Shown here piece by piece: positions 33,071-42,428 of a stretch of 45,473 nucleotides of DNA. This stretch comes from Geomonas diazotrophica (GTDB lineage: Bacteria; Desulfobacterota; Desulfuromonadia; Geobacterales; Geobacteraceae), in the NCBI RefSeq assembly GCF_018919385.1, contig NZ_JAHLMF010000020.1, positions 1 to 45,473 on the forward strand, written 5' to 3'. A program made the position numbers and the translations under genes. The first letter of the stretch is position 1, and each line of letters begins with the position of its first letter. The notes below the pieces were generated by a model. It was not told where the DNA came from and ran no database searches. It saw nothing but the letters and a program-made list of their open reading frames with translations.

Positions 33071-33826
33071 TTATTCCGCCATCTTGCGGTTGAAGGTGTA
33101 TACGGCGATGGTGAAACAGAGGGCGGCGCTCAGCACCAGGTTCACCAGGTACTGTGACGGGATTGCTCCAGTGAGGAGCGCGTCGCGCGCTCCCTCGAAT
33201 ACAGCGGTGGTGGGAAGAAGCTGTATCAGCGGCAGGATGGATGGTGGGTAGGATGAAAGCGGGAAGAAGATGCCCGCCATGAAGATGAGCGGCACGATTA
33301 CCACCGATTGCACCCGTCCGATGTTCTCCGGCTTGTCTATGACAGTACCGCAGATGGTGCCGAGACAGGAAAAGGTCATGGATGACAGTGCGATGCACAA
33401 AAGGTACATCGGCAGGTGAGCGTACTCGATGCGGAACGGGGTGAGGAGGAGGATGACCAGGAAGACCACGGTCCCCTTGACCGCCCCCTGGGAGAAGCCG
33501 GAGAAGATCTTGCCGATGACGATGTCGTACACGGTGACCGGGGTGACCCGGTATTCCTCGATGGTGCGCTGCACCTTGCGGTGGAACCACATGCTCCAGG
33601 AGCTCTCGTCGAACGCGGCGTTCACCGCCGTCATCGAGATGAGCCCGGGCGCTATGAAGAGAGGGTAGGGGACGCCGTTCACGTCGGTGATGTACCCCTT
33701 GAGCCCGAAGCCGAAGGCGAGGTAGAGGGTGAGCGGGTAGGCGATCACGGAGACGAGCTCCGAGATGATGCTGCGCCGCAAGACCAGCATGTCCCTGCCC
33801 CAGATGGAAAAAGCGCCTTTGAACAT
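33071..33826 (-). CDS. ABC-2 type transporter permease
   Basis: An integral membrane subunit of 251 residues with about six helices (for example ISELVSVIAYPLTLYLAFGF and VVIVPLIFMAGIFFPLS). The ABC2_membrane motif region FHRKVQRTIEEYRVTPV is the cytoplasmic coupling loop. It partners with the ATPase encoded just upstream. The usual roles are export of polysaccharide, drug or lipid; the substrate is not known. An AAAGTTT-N5-AAACTTT inverted repeat in the spacer downstream, near 33017-33036, may end transcription. Confidence 0.85.
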   Translation of the reverse strand: MFKGAFSIWGRDMLVLRRSIISELVSVIAYPLTLYLAFGFGLKGYITDVNGVPYPLFIAPGLISMTAVNAAFDESSWSMWFHRKVQRTIEEYRVTPVTVYDIVIGKIFSGFSQGAVKGTVVFLVILLLTPFRIEYAHLPMYLLCIALSSMTFSCLGTICGTVIDKPENIGRVQSVVIVPLIFMAGIFFPLSSYPPSILPLIQLLPTTAVFEGARDALLTGAIPSQYLVNLVLSAALCFTIAVYTFNRKMAE

Positions 33827-33842
33827 GAAAGAACCCGCAGAA

Positions 33843-33925
33843 TCCGTTCTAGGTTCTACGTTCTATGTCCTACGTTTGAAGGCCCAGAACCTGGAACGTA
33901 GGACATAGAGCGTAGAACGGTTTCA
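33843..33925. repeat. GTAGAAC-family inverted repeat between the ABC genes
   Basis: The arm ccgttctaggttctacgttc and the facing arm ending tagagcgtagaacgg share CTATGTCCTACGTT and its complement, so the mRNA between ATPase and permease can form a long hairpin. The same family is at 14739-14836 and 31755-31773. Confidence 0.85.
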
Positions 33926-33928
33926 TTG

Positions 33929-34855
33929 CTACTCCCTGACTTTCTCCCCGGTCAGCGAGATGAACACGTCCTCCAGGGTGGGCTCCTTCAGGCAGATGCG
34001 GCGGATGTCGGGGCCGGTGAGGTGGTCCATGAGCGGCTTTATCGACTCTTCGTCGGCCAGGGTGATCTGGAACAGGCTCCCGTCGCGCTCGACTCCCTTG
34101 ACGAACGGAAGCCCGGCCAGCACCCCCTGGTAACGGTCGGCATCGCGCCGGAACTCAACCTGGTAGGTATGCGCCCGGGAGAAGGCGTCCTTCAACTCCC
34201 CGGCGGTGCCGTCAGCGAGGGTCTTGCCGTGATCCATGATCATGATCCGGTCGCACAGGGCATCGGCCTCGTCCATGTAGTGGGTGGTCAGAAAGACGGT
34301 CATGCTCCGGCGCAGGCCGCGGATGTGATCCCAGAGGGAGCGCCTGGACTGCGGGTCGAGGCCGGTGGTCGGCTCGTCGAGAAAGAGCACCCGGGGTTCG
34401 TGCACCAGGGCGCGTGCCACCACCAGACGGCGCTGCATCCCGCCGGAAAAGGTGTCGGGAAAATCGTACTGGCGCGCGGCGAGCCCGGTCATATCCAATA
34501 GCTCGTCGATGCGCGGGTTGTAGGCCGCCGGCCGCATGCCGTGCAGCTTCGCGTGCAGGGCCAGGTTCTCGCGCGCGGTCAGGTAGCGGTCCAGGTTGTT
34601 CTCCTGGGGGACCACGCCGATCATCCGGCGCACCTCCTTTCCCGCCGTGAGGACGCTGTGCCCCTCGACGAAGGCGTCGCCGAGGGTAGGGCGCATGAGG
34701 GTGGTGAGGATCTTTATGAGGGTGGTCTTCCCGGCGCCGTTGGGCCCCAAGAGCCCGAAGACGGTGCCCCGCTGCACCTCCAGGGAGAATTCGTCGACGG
34801 CCGTGAACCCGTCGTAGCTCTTGGTGATGTCATGCAGCGTGATGGCGTGGGTCAT
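33929..34855 (-). CDS. ABC-2 type transporter ATP-binding protein
   Basis: A 308-residue ATPase of the DrrA/CcmA-like group. Walker A is GPNGAGKTT, the signature is FSGGMQRR, Walker B is VLFLDEPTTGLD, and the H-loop is LTTHYMDEA. A C-terminal extension (EDVFISLTGEKVRE) is usual for drug-export ATPases. The ATG at 34855 (MTHAITLHDITKSYDGF) is used. The frame is open 16 codons further upstream, but those read through a repeat of the AACAGGGAT family. It forms an exporter with the permease downstream. Confidence 0.88.
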   Translation of the reverse strand: MTHAITLHDITKSYDGFTAVDEFSLEVQRGTVFGLLGPNGAGKTTLIKILTTLMRPTLGDAFVEGHSVLTAGKEVRRMIGVVPQENNLDRYLTARENLALHAKLHGMRPAAYNPRIDELLDMTGLAARQYDFPDTFSGGMQRRLVVARALVHEPRVLFLDEPTTGLDPQSRRSLWDHIRGLRRSMTVFLTTHYMDEADALCDRIMIMDHGKTLADGTAGELKDAFSRAHTYQVEFRRDADRYQGVLAGLPFVKGVERDGSLFQITLADEESIKPLMDHLTGPDIRRICLKEPTLEDVFISLTGEKVRE

Positions 34856-34862
34856 GACCGCC

Positions 34863-34977
34863 CCAAACAGGGATAAAAGGGATAAAGGCGATAACACGGA
34901 CAAACGGGATGAAAGGGATTAAGAGACAAGCGATGAAGCGGAAGCGGAAACGCTCTCATCCCCTGCATCCCTGTTTG
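34863..34977. repeat. AACAGGGAT-family repeat, inverted pair
   Basis: AAACAGGGATAAAAGGGAT at the left and CATCCCCTGCATCCCTGTTT at the right face each other with further GGGAT copies inside. It separates the kinase at 34983-37127 from the ABC ATPase. Confidence 0.8.
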
Positions 34978-34982
34978 TTTTT

Positions 34983-37127
34983 TTACTGCAGCGGAAAGAG
35001 AAGGGAGAAGGTGCTCCCGCTTCCTTCGGCCCCTTCCACCCAGACCACACCCTCGTGGGCCTCCATGATGCCGCGCACGATGGAGAGCCCGAGTCCCGAC
35101 CCCTTGGACATGAAGGCGGTGTCGCCGGAGGAGTGGTGCGCGATGTCTCCGACCCCGTAGAACTTGTCGAAGATCCTGACCCGCTCGTCGGGGGGGATAC
35201 CTATCCCGTTGTCGCGCACCTGCAGCAGGTAGTAGCTCTGGGCCGTGGCGAAGTTGTTGGGGAAGGCCGAATAGAACTGACGCAGGGTCGGGGTCAGCTC
35301 CTTGAGCTGTGCATGCTTCACCACCCGGCCGGTGAGCCGGACCTCCCCCCCGTCGTGGGTGAACTTGATCGCGTTTTCCAGGAGGTTGCGGATCGCCAGG
35401 GTGACGAACCCCTCGTCGACCGGCACGTCGGTCTCGTCGCCGCCGATGATCACGCCGATGTGCCGCTCGGAAAGCGGCAGCGCGAAAAGGCTGTGCACCT
35501 CGCGACAGACCTGCATCAGGTTTGCGGGCTTCTTCTGCGCCAGCGGCCCCTGGGTCTCGATCCTGGATATGGAAAGGAGGTCCTCGACCAGCTTTCTGAG
35601 CTGCACCGTCCCCTCGTAGACCGAGGAGAGGATGCTGTGCTGCTCCGGCGTCATCGGGATCCCGGAAAACTTCAGCAGGAACTCGGCCCCCCCCATGATG
35701 GAGGTGATCGGGGTCTTGAGCTCGTGGGAGGCGATGCCGATGAAGTTGTTCTTGGCGGTGTTGAGCCGCCCCAGCTCGATGTTGGCCCGCTTCACCTTCT
35801 GCAGGTTTTCCTTGAGCTCCATCTTGCTCTTGTACAGCTCCTCGGCCTTCTCCTTCATCTTGTCGTAGAGGCTGTAGTTGTCGATGAGTACGGCGAGCTG
35901 CCCGGCGATGGAGCAGAGCAGGAAGACGTCGCGGTCGCTGTAGCTGCGCCCCGATTGGGTCCCCACCGTCATCACCCCCATCACTTCCTGCCCGATCTTC
36001 AGGGGGACCGTGCACCAGGAGTGCAGCCCCATGGCAGCGGCCGCCTTCTTGGCCTTGTCCGGGAAGCGCGCATCCGGCTCCTCGCCCAGAAACGGCCGAC
36101 CGCTCTGCGCCAGCCTGTTCCACTCCTCACCCGCGGGGAGCGACTTCATGGCCTTCTCGAATGCGGGGGACAGCCCCAACGAGGCGCGCATCCTGAGCCG
36201 TCCTCCCTCGAAGAGGTGGATGCAGGAGAAGTCCATCTGCAGCATGTTGTGCAGCTGGAACAGGAGGTCTCCCATCACCTTTTCCACCCCCTTGGTGTAC
36301 TGCAGGCGGAAGGCCACCGCGTACAGGGTGAGGAGCTCCCGGTCGCTGGTCCGCTTCTCCTCCTCGACCTCGCGCCGCTTGGTGATGTCCTTGATGATAT
36401 GGACGAAGCCTCGGTCGTTTCCTTCGATGCGCATGGGGTAACTGGTCACGTTGTACCAGCCGCTCAGGTTGGGGAAACGGATGTCCTCGTCGGTTTCCCC
36501 CTGGCTGTGCAGGAAGCGGAACACCTCCCCATCGGGCTGCTCCCCTCCGAAGAAGATCTCGTCGATGCGCTTGCCGAGCACGGCATCGTACCCGCCGGGG
36601 AAGTAGGCCTTGACCCGGCCGTTGCAGCGGGAGATGACCCCCTCGGCGTCTGTGATGATGATCAGGTCGGAGACGGCGTCGAAAACCGATTCCCACTCCG
36701 CCTTGCCGCGGCGCACCTTGTCCTGGGTCTGCCGGTGGGTCCGGCGTTCCGCGGCCTCGCGCAACTCGCGTTCCACAACCGGCACCAGGCGGGCCAGGTT
36801 CCCTTTCATCAGGTAGTCGTTGGCCCCCGACTTCATCGCGGCGACGGCCAGGTCCTCCCCGATCTTCCCGGAAACGATGATGAAGGGTATGTCCTGACCG
36901 CTCTCGTGCAGCACCTGGAGCGCACCCGGGGCGTCGAAGGAGGGCATGCGGTAGTCGGAAATGACGACGTCCCACTTGCGCCCCTCCAGGGCGAGCCGCA
37001 TCCCCTCCGCAGTCTCCACCCTCTGGTGCTCCAGCTTGTAGCCGCCGTGCGTCAGTTCCCGGATCAGCAGCAGGCTGTCTTCCAGCGAATCCTCAACCAG
37101 CAGAAGTTTGAGCTCTTTGGATGCCAT
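34983..37127 (-). CDS. Sensor histidine kinase with N-terminal receiver (REC-PAS-GAF-HisKA-HATPase)
   Basis: A cytoplasmic 714-residue kinase. The receiver (LLLVEDSLEDSLLLIREL; phosphorylated D in VVISDYRMPSFDAPG) is at residues 1-125. A PAS domain (VFDAVSDLIIITDAEG) and a GAF domain around residues 265-420 follow. HisKA has H468 in IASHELKTPITS. The ATPase has DNGIGIPPDE and KGSGLGLSIV. The ATG at 37127 (MASKELKLLLVEDS) is used because the 11 codons before it belong to the CAATTGACAA repeat. It is one of four consecutive kinases on this strand. Confidence 0.9.
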   Translation of the reverse strand: MASKELKLLLVEDSLEDSLLLIRELTHGGYKLEHQRVETAEGMRLALEGRKWDVVISDYRMPSFDAPGALQVLHESGQDIPFIIVSGKIGEDLAVAAMKSGANDYLMKGNLARLVPVVERELREAAERRTHRQTQDKVRRGKAEWESVFDAVSDLIIITDAEGVISRCNGRVKAYFPGGYDAVLGKRIDEIFFGGEQPDGEVFRFLHSQGETDEDIRFPNLSGWYNVTSYPMRIEGNDRGFVHIIKDITKRREVEEEKRTSDRELLTLYAVAFRLQYTKGVEKVMGDLLFQLHNMLQMDFSCIHLFEGGRLRMRASLGLSPAFEKAMKSLPAGEEWNRLAQSGRPFLGEEPDARFPDKAKKAAAAMGLHSWCTVPLKIGQEVMGVMTVGTQSGRSYSDRDVFLLCSIAGQLAVLIDNYSLYDKMKEKAEELYKSKMELKENLQKVKRANIELGRLNTAKNNFIGIASHELKTPITSIMGGAEFLLKFSGIPMTPEQHSILSSVYEGTVQLRKLVEDLLSISRIETQGPLAQKKPANLMQVCREVHSLFALPLSERHIGVIIGGDETDVPVDEGFVTLAIRNLLENAIKFTHDGGEVRLTGRVVKHAQLKELTPTLRQFYSAFPNNFATAQSYYLLQVRDNGIGIPPDERVRIFDKFYGVGDIAHHSSGDTAFMSKGSGLGLSIVRGIMEAHEGVVWVEGAEGSGSTFSLLFPLQ

Positions 37128-37137
37128 GTCTAAACCC

Positions 37138-37358
37138 AATTGACAATTGACACAGGACAATTGACAACGCTTTTTTTAACAAACGGTATATGCACCAAGG
37201 ACAAAAGCCGCTGTCATGTTTCGGCAGCGGCCCATTGACTACGGACTTTCGTTGTCAATTGTCAATTCTCCATTGACAACCGACGTCGTTCATTGTCGAC
37301 GGTCAACGGTCCATTGTCAATTGCCCGGGCCGGCTTTTCGTTGTCAATTATCAACTGA
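37138..37358. repeat. CAATTGACAA repeat array
   Basis: At least six copies or half-copies of CAATTGACAA/TTGTCAATTG and the variant CCATTGACAAC occur within about 220 bases, in both orientations. The array fills the gap between two kinases and includes the stop codon and last few codons of the kinase at 37344-38438 (ending SVDN). A related short piece is at 19908-19938. Confidence 0.85.
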
Positions 37359-38438
37359 CTTGCAGCCGAGGGTGAAATATAGGGTCGCGCCTTGCCCGGG
37401 TGCGCTTTCGGCCCAGATCCTGCCGCCATGGCGGGTCACGATGCGCTGGGCTATGGCAAGCCCGACGCCGCTCCCCTCGAACTCGTCGGCACGGTGCAGC
37501 CTATGGAACACCGTGAAGAGCTTCTCCGCGTAGGCCATGTCGAAACCGGCGCCGTTGTCGCTGACGAAGTAGATGCGCTCCCCGTTCTCTTCCTTTTGCC
37601 CGAAACGGATACGGGCCTCAGGGGTCTTTGAGCTGAACTTCCAGGCGTTGCCGATCAGTATCTCGAGGAGCTGCCGGACCAGCTTCGGGTCGGCCTCCGC
37701 CCTGACCCCCTCGGCGATCTCGAACTCTACCCGTCGCTCAGGCTCCTTGTGTTTCAGCTCCAGGGAGATCACCTGGGCCTTTACGCTGAGATCGACTTCC
37801 CGCGGCTCCAGCTCGGACCGTCCCGCCCGCACCAACTGCAGCACCGCATCGATGAGCTGCGCCATCTTCCCGGTCGCCAGGCAGATCCGGGTCAGGTACT
37901 CCTGCCCCTGGTTACCGAGCACTTCGCCGTAATCGTCCAGCAGCGCGCGGCTGAACCCGTCGATGTGTCTCAGGGGGGCCCGCAGGTCGTGGGAGACGGA
38001 ATAGCTGAAGGCCTCCAGCTCACGGTGCGCCGCCTCCAGCTGTACCAACTGCTCGGCCACCTGGCGCCGCAACACCGCCTGGTCCGGCCCCTCCGGGCCC
38101 GGCTCGATCCGCCGCGCCAGTACCAGGTGGGCCGGCTCCCCCTGGAAGGTGACCGGGTGCCAGGTGAGCTGCAGCTGCAGCTCCGCGCCGTCCTGGCTGC
38201 GCTGCAGGCAGGAAACTACCTGGTCTTTTCCACCGGTGGGGGGCTCTATCGGACCGAGGCGAGCGAGTTCCAGTTCCAGGAACTGGCTGCGACGGTAGCC
38301 GTACAGCCTGAGCGCCGCCTCGTTCACCGCCAGAAATCGTCCGGTGTCGCGGTGACAGACCCACATCGCCTCAGGGTTTTCCTCGAACAACTCGCGGTAT
38401 CCCGCATCGCTTTCTTGCAGCGCCACGTACCCTCCCAT
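37344..38438 (-). CDS. PAS-domain sensor histidine kinase, phytochrome-type kinase core
   Basis: A cytoplasmic 364-residue kinase: PAS (residues about 15-125, with AMWVCHRDTGRFLAVNEAAL), then HisKA with H150 in SVSHDLRAPLRHIDGFS and HATPase with GNAWKFSSKTPEA, DNGAGFDM and GSGVGLAIAQRI. This kinase core resembles those of bacteriophytochrome-like kinases. No membrane segment and no receiver are present. The C-terminal codons run into repeat sequence. The ATG at 38438 has only a weak ribosome binding site, so the start is moderately certain. Confidence 0.85.
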   Translation of the reverse strand: MGGYVALQESDAGYRELFEENPEAMWVCHRDTGRFLAVNEAALRLYGYRRSQFLELELARLGPIEPPTGGKDQVVSCLQRSQDGAELQLQLTWHPVTFQGEPAHLVLARRIEPGPEGPDQAVLRRQVAEQLVQLEAAHRELEAFSYSVSHDLRAPLRHIDGFSRALLDDYGEVLGNQGQEYLTRICLATGKMAQLIDAVLQLVRAGRSELEPREVDLSVKAQVISLELKHKEPERRVEFEIAEGVRAEADPKLVRQLLEILIGNAWKFSSKTPEARIRFGQKEENGERIYFVSDNGAGFDMAYAEKLFTVFHRLHRADEFEGSGVGLAIAQRIVTRHGGRIWAESAPGQGATLYFTLGCKSVDN

Positions 38439-38607
38439 CCCAAGATCATGTCAACGAAACTGCCGGCACTCCCATGAGAGGGTTCCCCTCTCCGACGCTG
38501 CTCCACTTTACTACATTTGCCAGGAGAAAAAAGCAGAATAATTAGAGAAAGTTTTAAAAAACCCTCCTCGTTTGCCACCCCGCGTACGACTAATGAAGCG
38601 GCAGCCT

Positions 38608-40140
38608 TTACTCCTCCGGATCCTCCGGCTGGGCGGGAAGCAAAATGGTGAAGACGCTCCCGGCACCCGGCTCGCTTTCGGCCCAGATGTAGCCGCCGTG
38701 GGCGTCGACCGCCTTCCTGCAGAAGGCAAGCCCCAGACCGGTGCCGCGGGTTTTTCCCTGGCGGCGGTTTCTGGCCTGGACGAAGCGGTCGAAGATGGAT
38801 CCCAGCGACTCCTCGGGAATGCCGACCCCGCTGTCGCGCACCCTGATCCGGACGAAGTCTCCTGCCTCGGGAAGCTGCTGCGGCGCGTAGTTTTGCTCCG
38901 GGACCTTTCCCGTCACCGTGGCCGGATCATGCACCAGGTCGGCGGAAACCTCGATCTCCCCCCCTTCGGGCGTGAACTTCACCGCGTTGGAGAGGAGATT
39001 CCCCATGATGCGGTTGAAGGAGGAACGGTCCACCGAGACGGGAGGCAGGCCGGAGGGTAGGGTGGTGAACAGCCTGATGGCGCCGCGTTGCGCCAGCGTC
39101 TGGAACTTGGTGACACTGCGGTTGACCAGGGAGGCCGGATCCTCGTCCCTGAAGGTGAGCTTCATCTTGCCCGCCTCGAACTTGTGGATGCCGAGCAGGG
39201 TGTCGATCATCTCCACCATCTCCTCGCAGCTCTCGATGGCGGCGTTCAGGTACTCCCGCTGGTCCTCGGTGATCGGGCCGAGCTTCGCCTCGCGCACCAG
39301 GTCGATGGAGCCGACTACCGCGGTGATCGGGGACTTCAGGTCGTGCGACAGCATGCTGACGAAGTCCTCCTTTTCCTGCTCCAGTTCCTTGAGCTTCGAG
39401 ATGTCGCGGATGATCTCGACGCTTCCGACCAGTGCGCCGGCCGCGTTTTTGAGCGGCGCTGCCGAGGAAAGCACCGGCACCAGCTGCCCCCCGATCTGGA
39501 GCTGGTAGGCGACGTCCAGGCACGGCTCCCCGGTGCGCAACGCGGTCCGGGCCGGCAGCTCCCCCCCCGGCACCTCCCCCTTGAGCACCTCTTCCAGGAC
39601 CTTCCCCTTGATATCCCCCTCGCCGGAGAGGACGCCCTCCGCCTGGCGGCTCGCCATGATGATGGTACCCTGCAGGTCCACCGCCAGCAGGAGGTCCGCC
39701 ATCCCCTGGAGTACCGTCGCCATCTTGAGGCGCTCCTCGTCCAACTGCCTCTGCAGCCTGGCGTTCTCCTTCCTGGTCCGGTCGATGCCGATGGCGCGCT
39801 CCACCTTCTGCAGCATGTCCTCCGCGGCGAAAGGCTTCGAGATGTAGTCGAGCGCACCCTTCTTCATCGCGTCCACCGCGATGTCCTCGCTGCCGTGTGC
39901 GGTCATCATCACGACCGGGGTCTGGTCGCTGCGGATGCGGCTCAGCACCTCCAGGCCGTCCATGCGGGGCATCTTGATGTCCAGCATGATCAGGGAGAAA
40001 TGCTCGCGCTCGACCGCCTCCAGCGCCTCCACCCCGTCGCGGGCCCGCTCCGTCTCGAAGCCGGCGTCTTCCAGCTGCAGCTTGAGGATGAGGGCGATAT
40101 CCGCCTCGTCATCGACTATGAGAATCTTGTCCTTTTGCAT
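38608..40140 (-). CDS. Sensor histidine kinase with N-terminal receiver (REC-PAS-HisKA-HATPase)
   Basis: A cytoplasmic 510-residue protein. The receiver starts ILIVDDEADIALILKL and is phosphorylated at D in LIMLDIKMPRMDG. A PAS-like region follows (VLQGMADLLLAVDLQGTII). HisKA has H266 in MLSHDLKSPITAV and the ATPase has NLLSNAVKFTPEGG, DSGVGIPEE and GTGLGLAFCRK. GGGGAGACAG precedes the start. The gene begins inside the last 32 bases of the upstream kinase gene, so the two are translated together and probably form a relay, the upstream kinase phosphorylating this receiver. Confidence 0.9.
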   Translation of the reverse strand: MQKDKILIVDDEADIALILKLQLEDAGFETERARDGVEALEAVEREHFSLIMLDIKMPRMDGLEVLSRIRSDQTPVVMMTAHGSEDIAVDAMKKGALDYISKPFAAEDMLQKVERAIGIDRTRKENARLQRQLDEERLKMATVLQGMADLLLAVDLQGTIIMASRQAEGVLSGEGDIKGKVLEEVLKGEVPGGELPARTALRTGEPCLDVAYQLQIGGQLVPVLSSAAPLKNAAGALVGSVEIIRDISKLKELEQEKEDFVSMLSHDLKSPITAVVGSIDLVREAKLGPITEDQREYLNAAIESCEEMVEMIDTLLGIHKFEAGKMKLTFRDEDPASLVNRSVTKFQTLAQRGAIRLFTTLPSGLPPVSVDRSSFNRIMGNLLSNAVKFTPEGGEIEVSADLVHDPATVTGKVPEQNYAPQQLPEAGDFVRIRVRDSGVGIPEESLGSIFDRFVQARNRRQGKTRGTGLGLAFCRKAVDAHGGYIWAESEPGAGSVFTILLPAQPEDPEE

Positions 40141-42397
40141 CTGTCTCCCCTATGATTGGCACGGTGAAGCTGAAGGTGTTGCCGCGCTCCTGGGCTGCGG
40201 TGTAGAAGATCCGGCCGTGATGGCGCTCGACGATCTCCTTGCAGATGGCGAGCCCCAGGCCGGTACCCCCCACCTTGCCGCGCTCCTGGCACTCTATCTG
40301 CTGGAATTTCTTGAAAAGCTTGTCTCGATCCGACCACTGGATCACGCGCCCCTTGTCGGCCACCGATACCACCACGTAGTTCCCTTCCTGCTCCGCGCTG
40401 ATCATGACCACCTTCCCCTCGGGCGAAAACTTCACCGCGTTGGAAAGGAGGTTGGTGATCACCTGGATCAGGCGATCGCTGTCGCCGTACACCCTTGGGA
40501 GGTGCTCGCCGACGGTGTTAACGATGGTGATGTCCCGTCCCATGGCGTAGGACTTGATCTCCTCGACGGCGTACACGGTGAGCTCGCCGATGGAGACCGG
40601 CTTGAACTTGAAGACCATCCCCCCCGACTCGATGCCGGAGATATCCAGTATCTCGCTGATCAGCCGAATCAGCCGCTGCGTGTTGCGGAAGCAGACGGTG
40701 AGTAGCTGCCGCTCGGTGTCCGTCAGCCACTTGCTCCGGGTCAAGAGGAGCTGCAGCGATCCCTTGATGGAGGTGAGCGGCGTCTTGAGCTCGTGCGAGA
40801 CGGTCGAGATGAACTCCGTCTTCATGCGGTCCACCTGCTGCTCCACGGTGACGTCGCGGATGGAAAGGACGATGCCGGCGAAGTTGCCGAACTCGTCGGT
40901 GAGCGAGGAGAGGTAGACGTAAAGCCTCTTCCCCTTCACCGTCAGTTCCTCCTTGGCCCCCCCCCCGCGCTCCGGCTGCGCCAGCTCCCTTATGCGCTCC
41001 AGCAGGGGGGTGAAGCCGACCAGTTCGCAGACCTGCTCTATGGGCTGCCCGACCACGCGATGCGGCACCAACTCGAAGAGCTGCTGTGCGGCCGGGTTGA
41101 AGAGCACCACCCGGTTGTTCAGGTCGGTCACCACCACCGCTTCGGCCAGGCTGGTCAGCACCGCTTCCAGCCTCCCCATCTCCATGACCAGGGCCGAGGT
41201 CCGATCGTCCACCATCCGTTCCAGCTGCTCGTTCAGCTCCTGCAGATCGCTGGTCTTTTTGTTGATGATGGAATCGCGCTCCTTGAGCGCCTGCACCATC
41301 TTGTTGAAGGAGGAGGCCAGCACCCCTACCTCGTCGTCCTGGTGCCCCTCTACCCGCTGGTCCAGGTCGCCCTGTTCGATCTTCCTGGCGCTCGCCGCCA
41401 GCTGCCGCAGCGGGCCGGTCAAGTGGCGGGAGGCGAGGAAGGCCAGGCCGAAAGAACAGAGGATGCCGATGAAGGCGGAGGCGAGGATGTTCTCCAGGTT
41501 TTCACGTTTCGTTTCGCTGAACCGTTCCGTGGCCACGGCGACCGAAATGGAGCCGACGAATTCGCCGCGGCTGTTCAGGATAGGATCGATCACCGTCTCG
41601 TAGTCTCGGGATCCGATGCGGGCCTCCCCCCTGTACACCTCGCCCCGCTCCAGCACGTCGATGACCTTGGGGGACAGGGTGGAGGTGTCCCGCAGGGTTC
41701 TAGGAAGGCTGCTGGCGATGCGCAGGTCCCGCTGGGTTATGCTGACCTCGACATCGCTGCCGGACACCTCCTGCAGGTCGCTGGGAAGGGTCGCGTGGCT
41801 GTTCAGAATCTCCCCGGCGACGAAGCAGCCGAGGATGCTGCCGTCGCTCCCGAGCACCGGGACCGCCACCGTGTTCACCAGCGCCTCCGCGTTGCTCTCC
41901 TGTTCGCAGTAGCGCTTTGCCCCTGCCTGACAGAGGACGGCGGCCGGCAGGATCTCTGTCGAGTTCACCACCCGTTTTCCCGCCAGGGCCTGGTCCAGCA
42001 CCCCGGCAATGTACAGTTCCTCGCCGCCGGAGCCGTTGTCGGTGCCGGCCACGATCCTTTTTTTGCCGTCCAGCACCAGCAGGAAGTCCAGGTAGGGGAG
42101 CACCTGGTGCACCACCTTCAGCCGATCGTCCAGCCAGGCCCGGTCTTTGGCCGTGAGGTGTTCCTGCACCAACCGCGAGGTAGCCGGCTGCAGCAGCGAA
42201 TACTTGACCACCTTGGCGCGGTCCAGGTATTGGCTGCGGGCGTAGGTGAGGTTGGTATCCAGGTTACGGTCGACCTCTGTGCGCAGGGATGCGCTCATGG
42301 TCTTCATGGTCGAGTAGATCAGGGTGGAATAGGAGATGAGGAGAATGGCGAGAATGGACAGGAGCAGTTTGGTTCTTATGCCAAAGCGTGGTTGCAT
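40109..42397 (-). CDS. Membrane sensor histidine kinase (Cache-HAMP-PAS-HisKA-HATPase)
   Basis: A 762-residue membrane kinase. Helix 1 is TKLLLSILAILLISYSTLIY, and a periplasmic Cache-like domain has two cysteines (VLCQAGAKRYCEQ). Helix 2 is near residues 285-305, followed by HAMP, coiled coil and PAS. HisKA has H535 in TVSHELKTPLTS. The ATPase N box is NLLSNAVKFSPEG and the G2 box is GTGLGLAICKEI. The G1 box reads DKGRVIQWS rather than DxGxGI, an unusual substitution in the nucleotide-binding loop. The start at 42397 (MQPRF) is chosen because AAGG is six bases upstream; ATG at 42403 is possible. Confidence 0.9.
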   Translation of the reverse strand: MQPRFGIRTKLLLSILAILLISYSTLIYSTMKTMSASLRTEVDRNLDTNLTYARSQYLDRAKVVKYSLLQPATSRLVQEHLTAKDRAWLDDRLKVVHQVLPYLDFLLVLDGKKRIVAGTDNGSGGEELYIAGVLDQALAGKRVVNSTEILPAAVLCQAGAKRYCEQESNAEALVNTVAVPVLGSDGSILGCFVAGEILNSHATLPSDLQEVSGSDVEVSITQRDLRIASSLPRTLRDTSTLSPKVIDVLERGEVYRGEARIGSRDYETVIDPILNSRGEFVGSISVAVATERFSETKRENLENILASAFIGILCSFGLAFLASRHLTGPLRQLAASARKIEQGDLDQRVEGHQDDEVGVLASSFNKMVQALKERDSIINKKTSDLQELNEQLERMVDDRTSALVMEMGRLEAVLTSLAEAVVVTDLNNRVVLFNPAAQQLFELVPHRVVGQPIEQVCELVGFTPLLERIRELAQPERGGGAKEELTVKGKRLYVYLSSLTDEFGNFAGIVLSIRDVTVEQQVDRMKTEFISTVSHELKTPLTSIKGSLQLLLTRSKWLTDTERQLLTVCFRNTQRLIRLISEILDISGIESGGMVFKFKPVSIGELTVYAVEEIKSYAMGRDITIVNTVGEHLPRVYGDSDRLIQVITNLLSNAVKFSPEGKVVMISAEQEGNYVVVSVADKGRVIQWSDRDKLFKKFQQIECQERGKVGGTGLGLAICKEIVERHHGRIFYTAAQERGNTFSFTVPIIGETDAKGQDSHSR

Positions 42398-42428
42398 ACC
42401 CATCCTTGAAAAGCAGATTAAGACTGAG

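Noticed and set aside
35055..37133. Plus-strand open frame of 692 codons opposite a kinase
   Set aside because: Antisense shadow of the REC-PAS-GAF kinase; no domains and biased composition.
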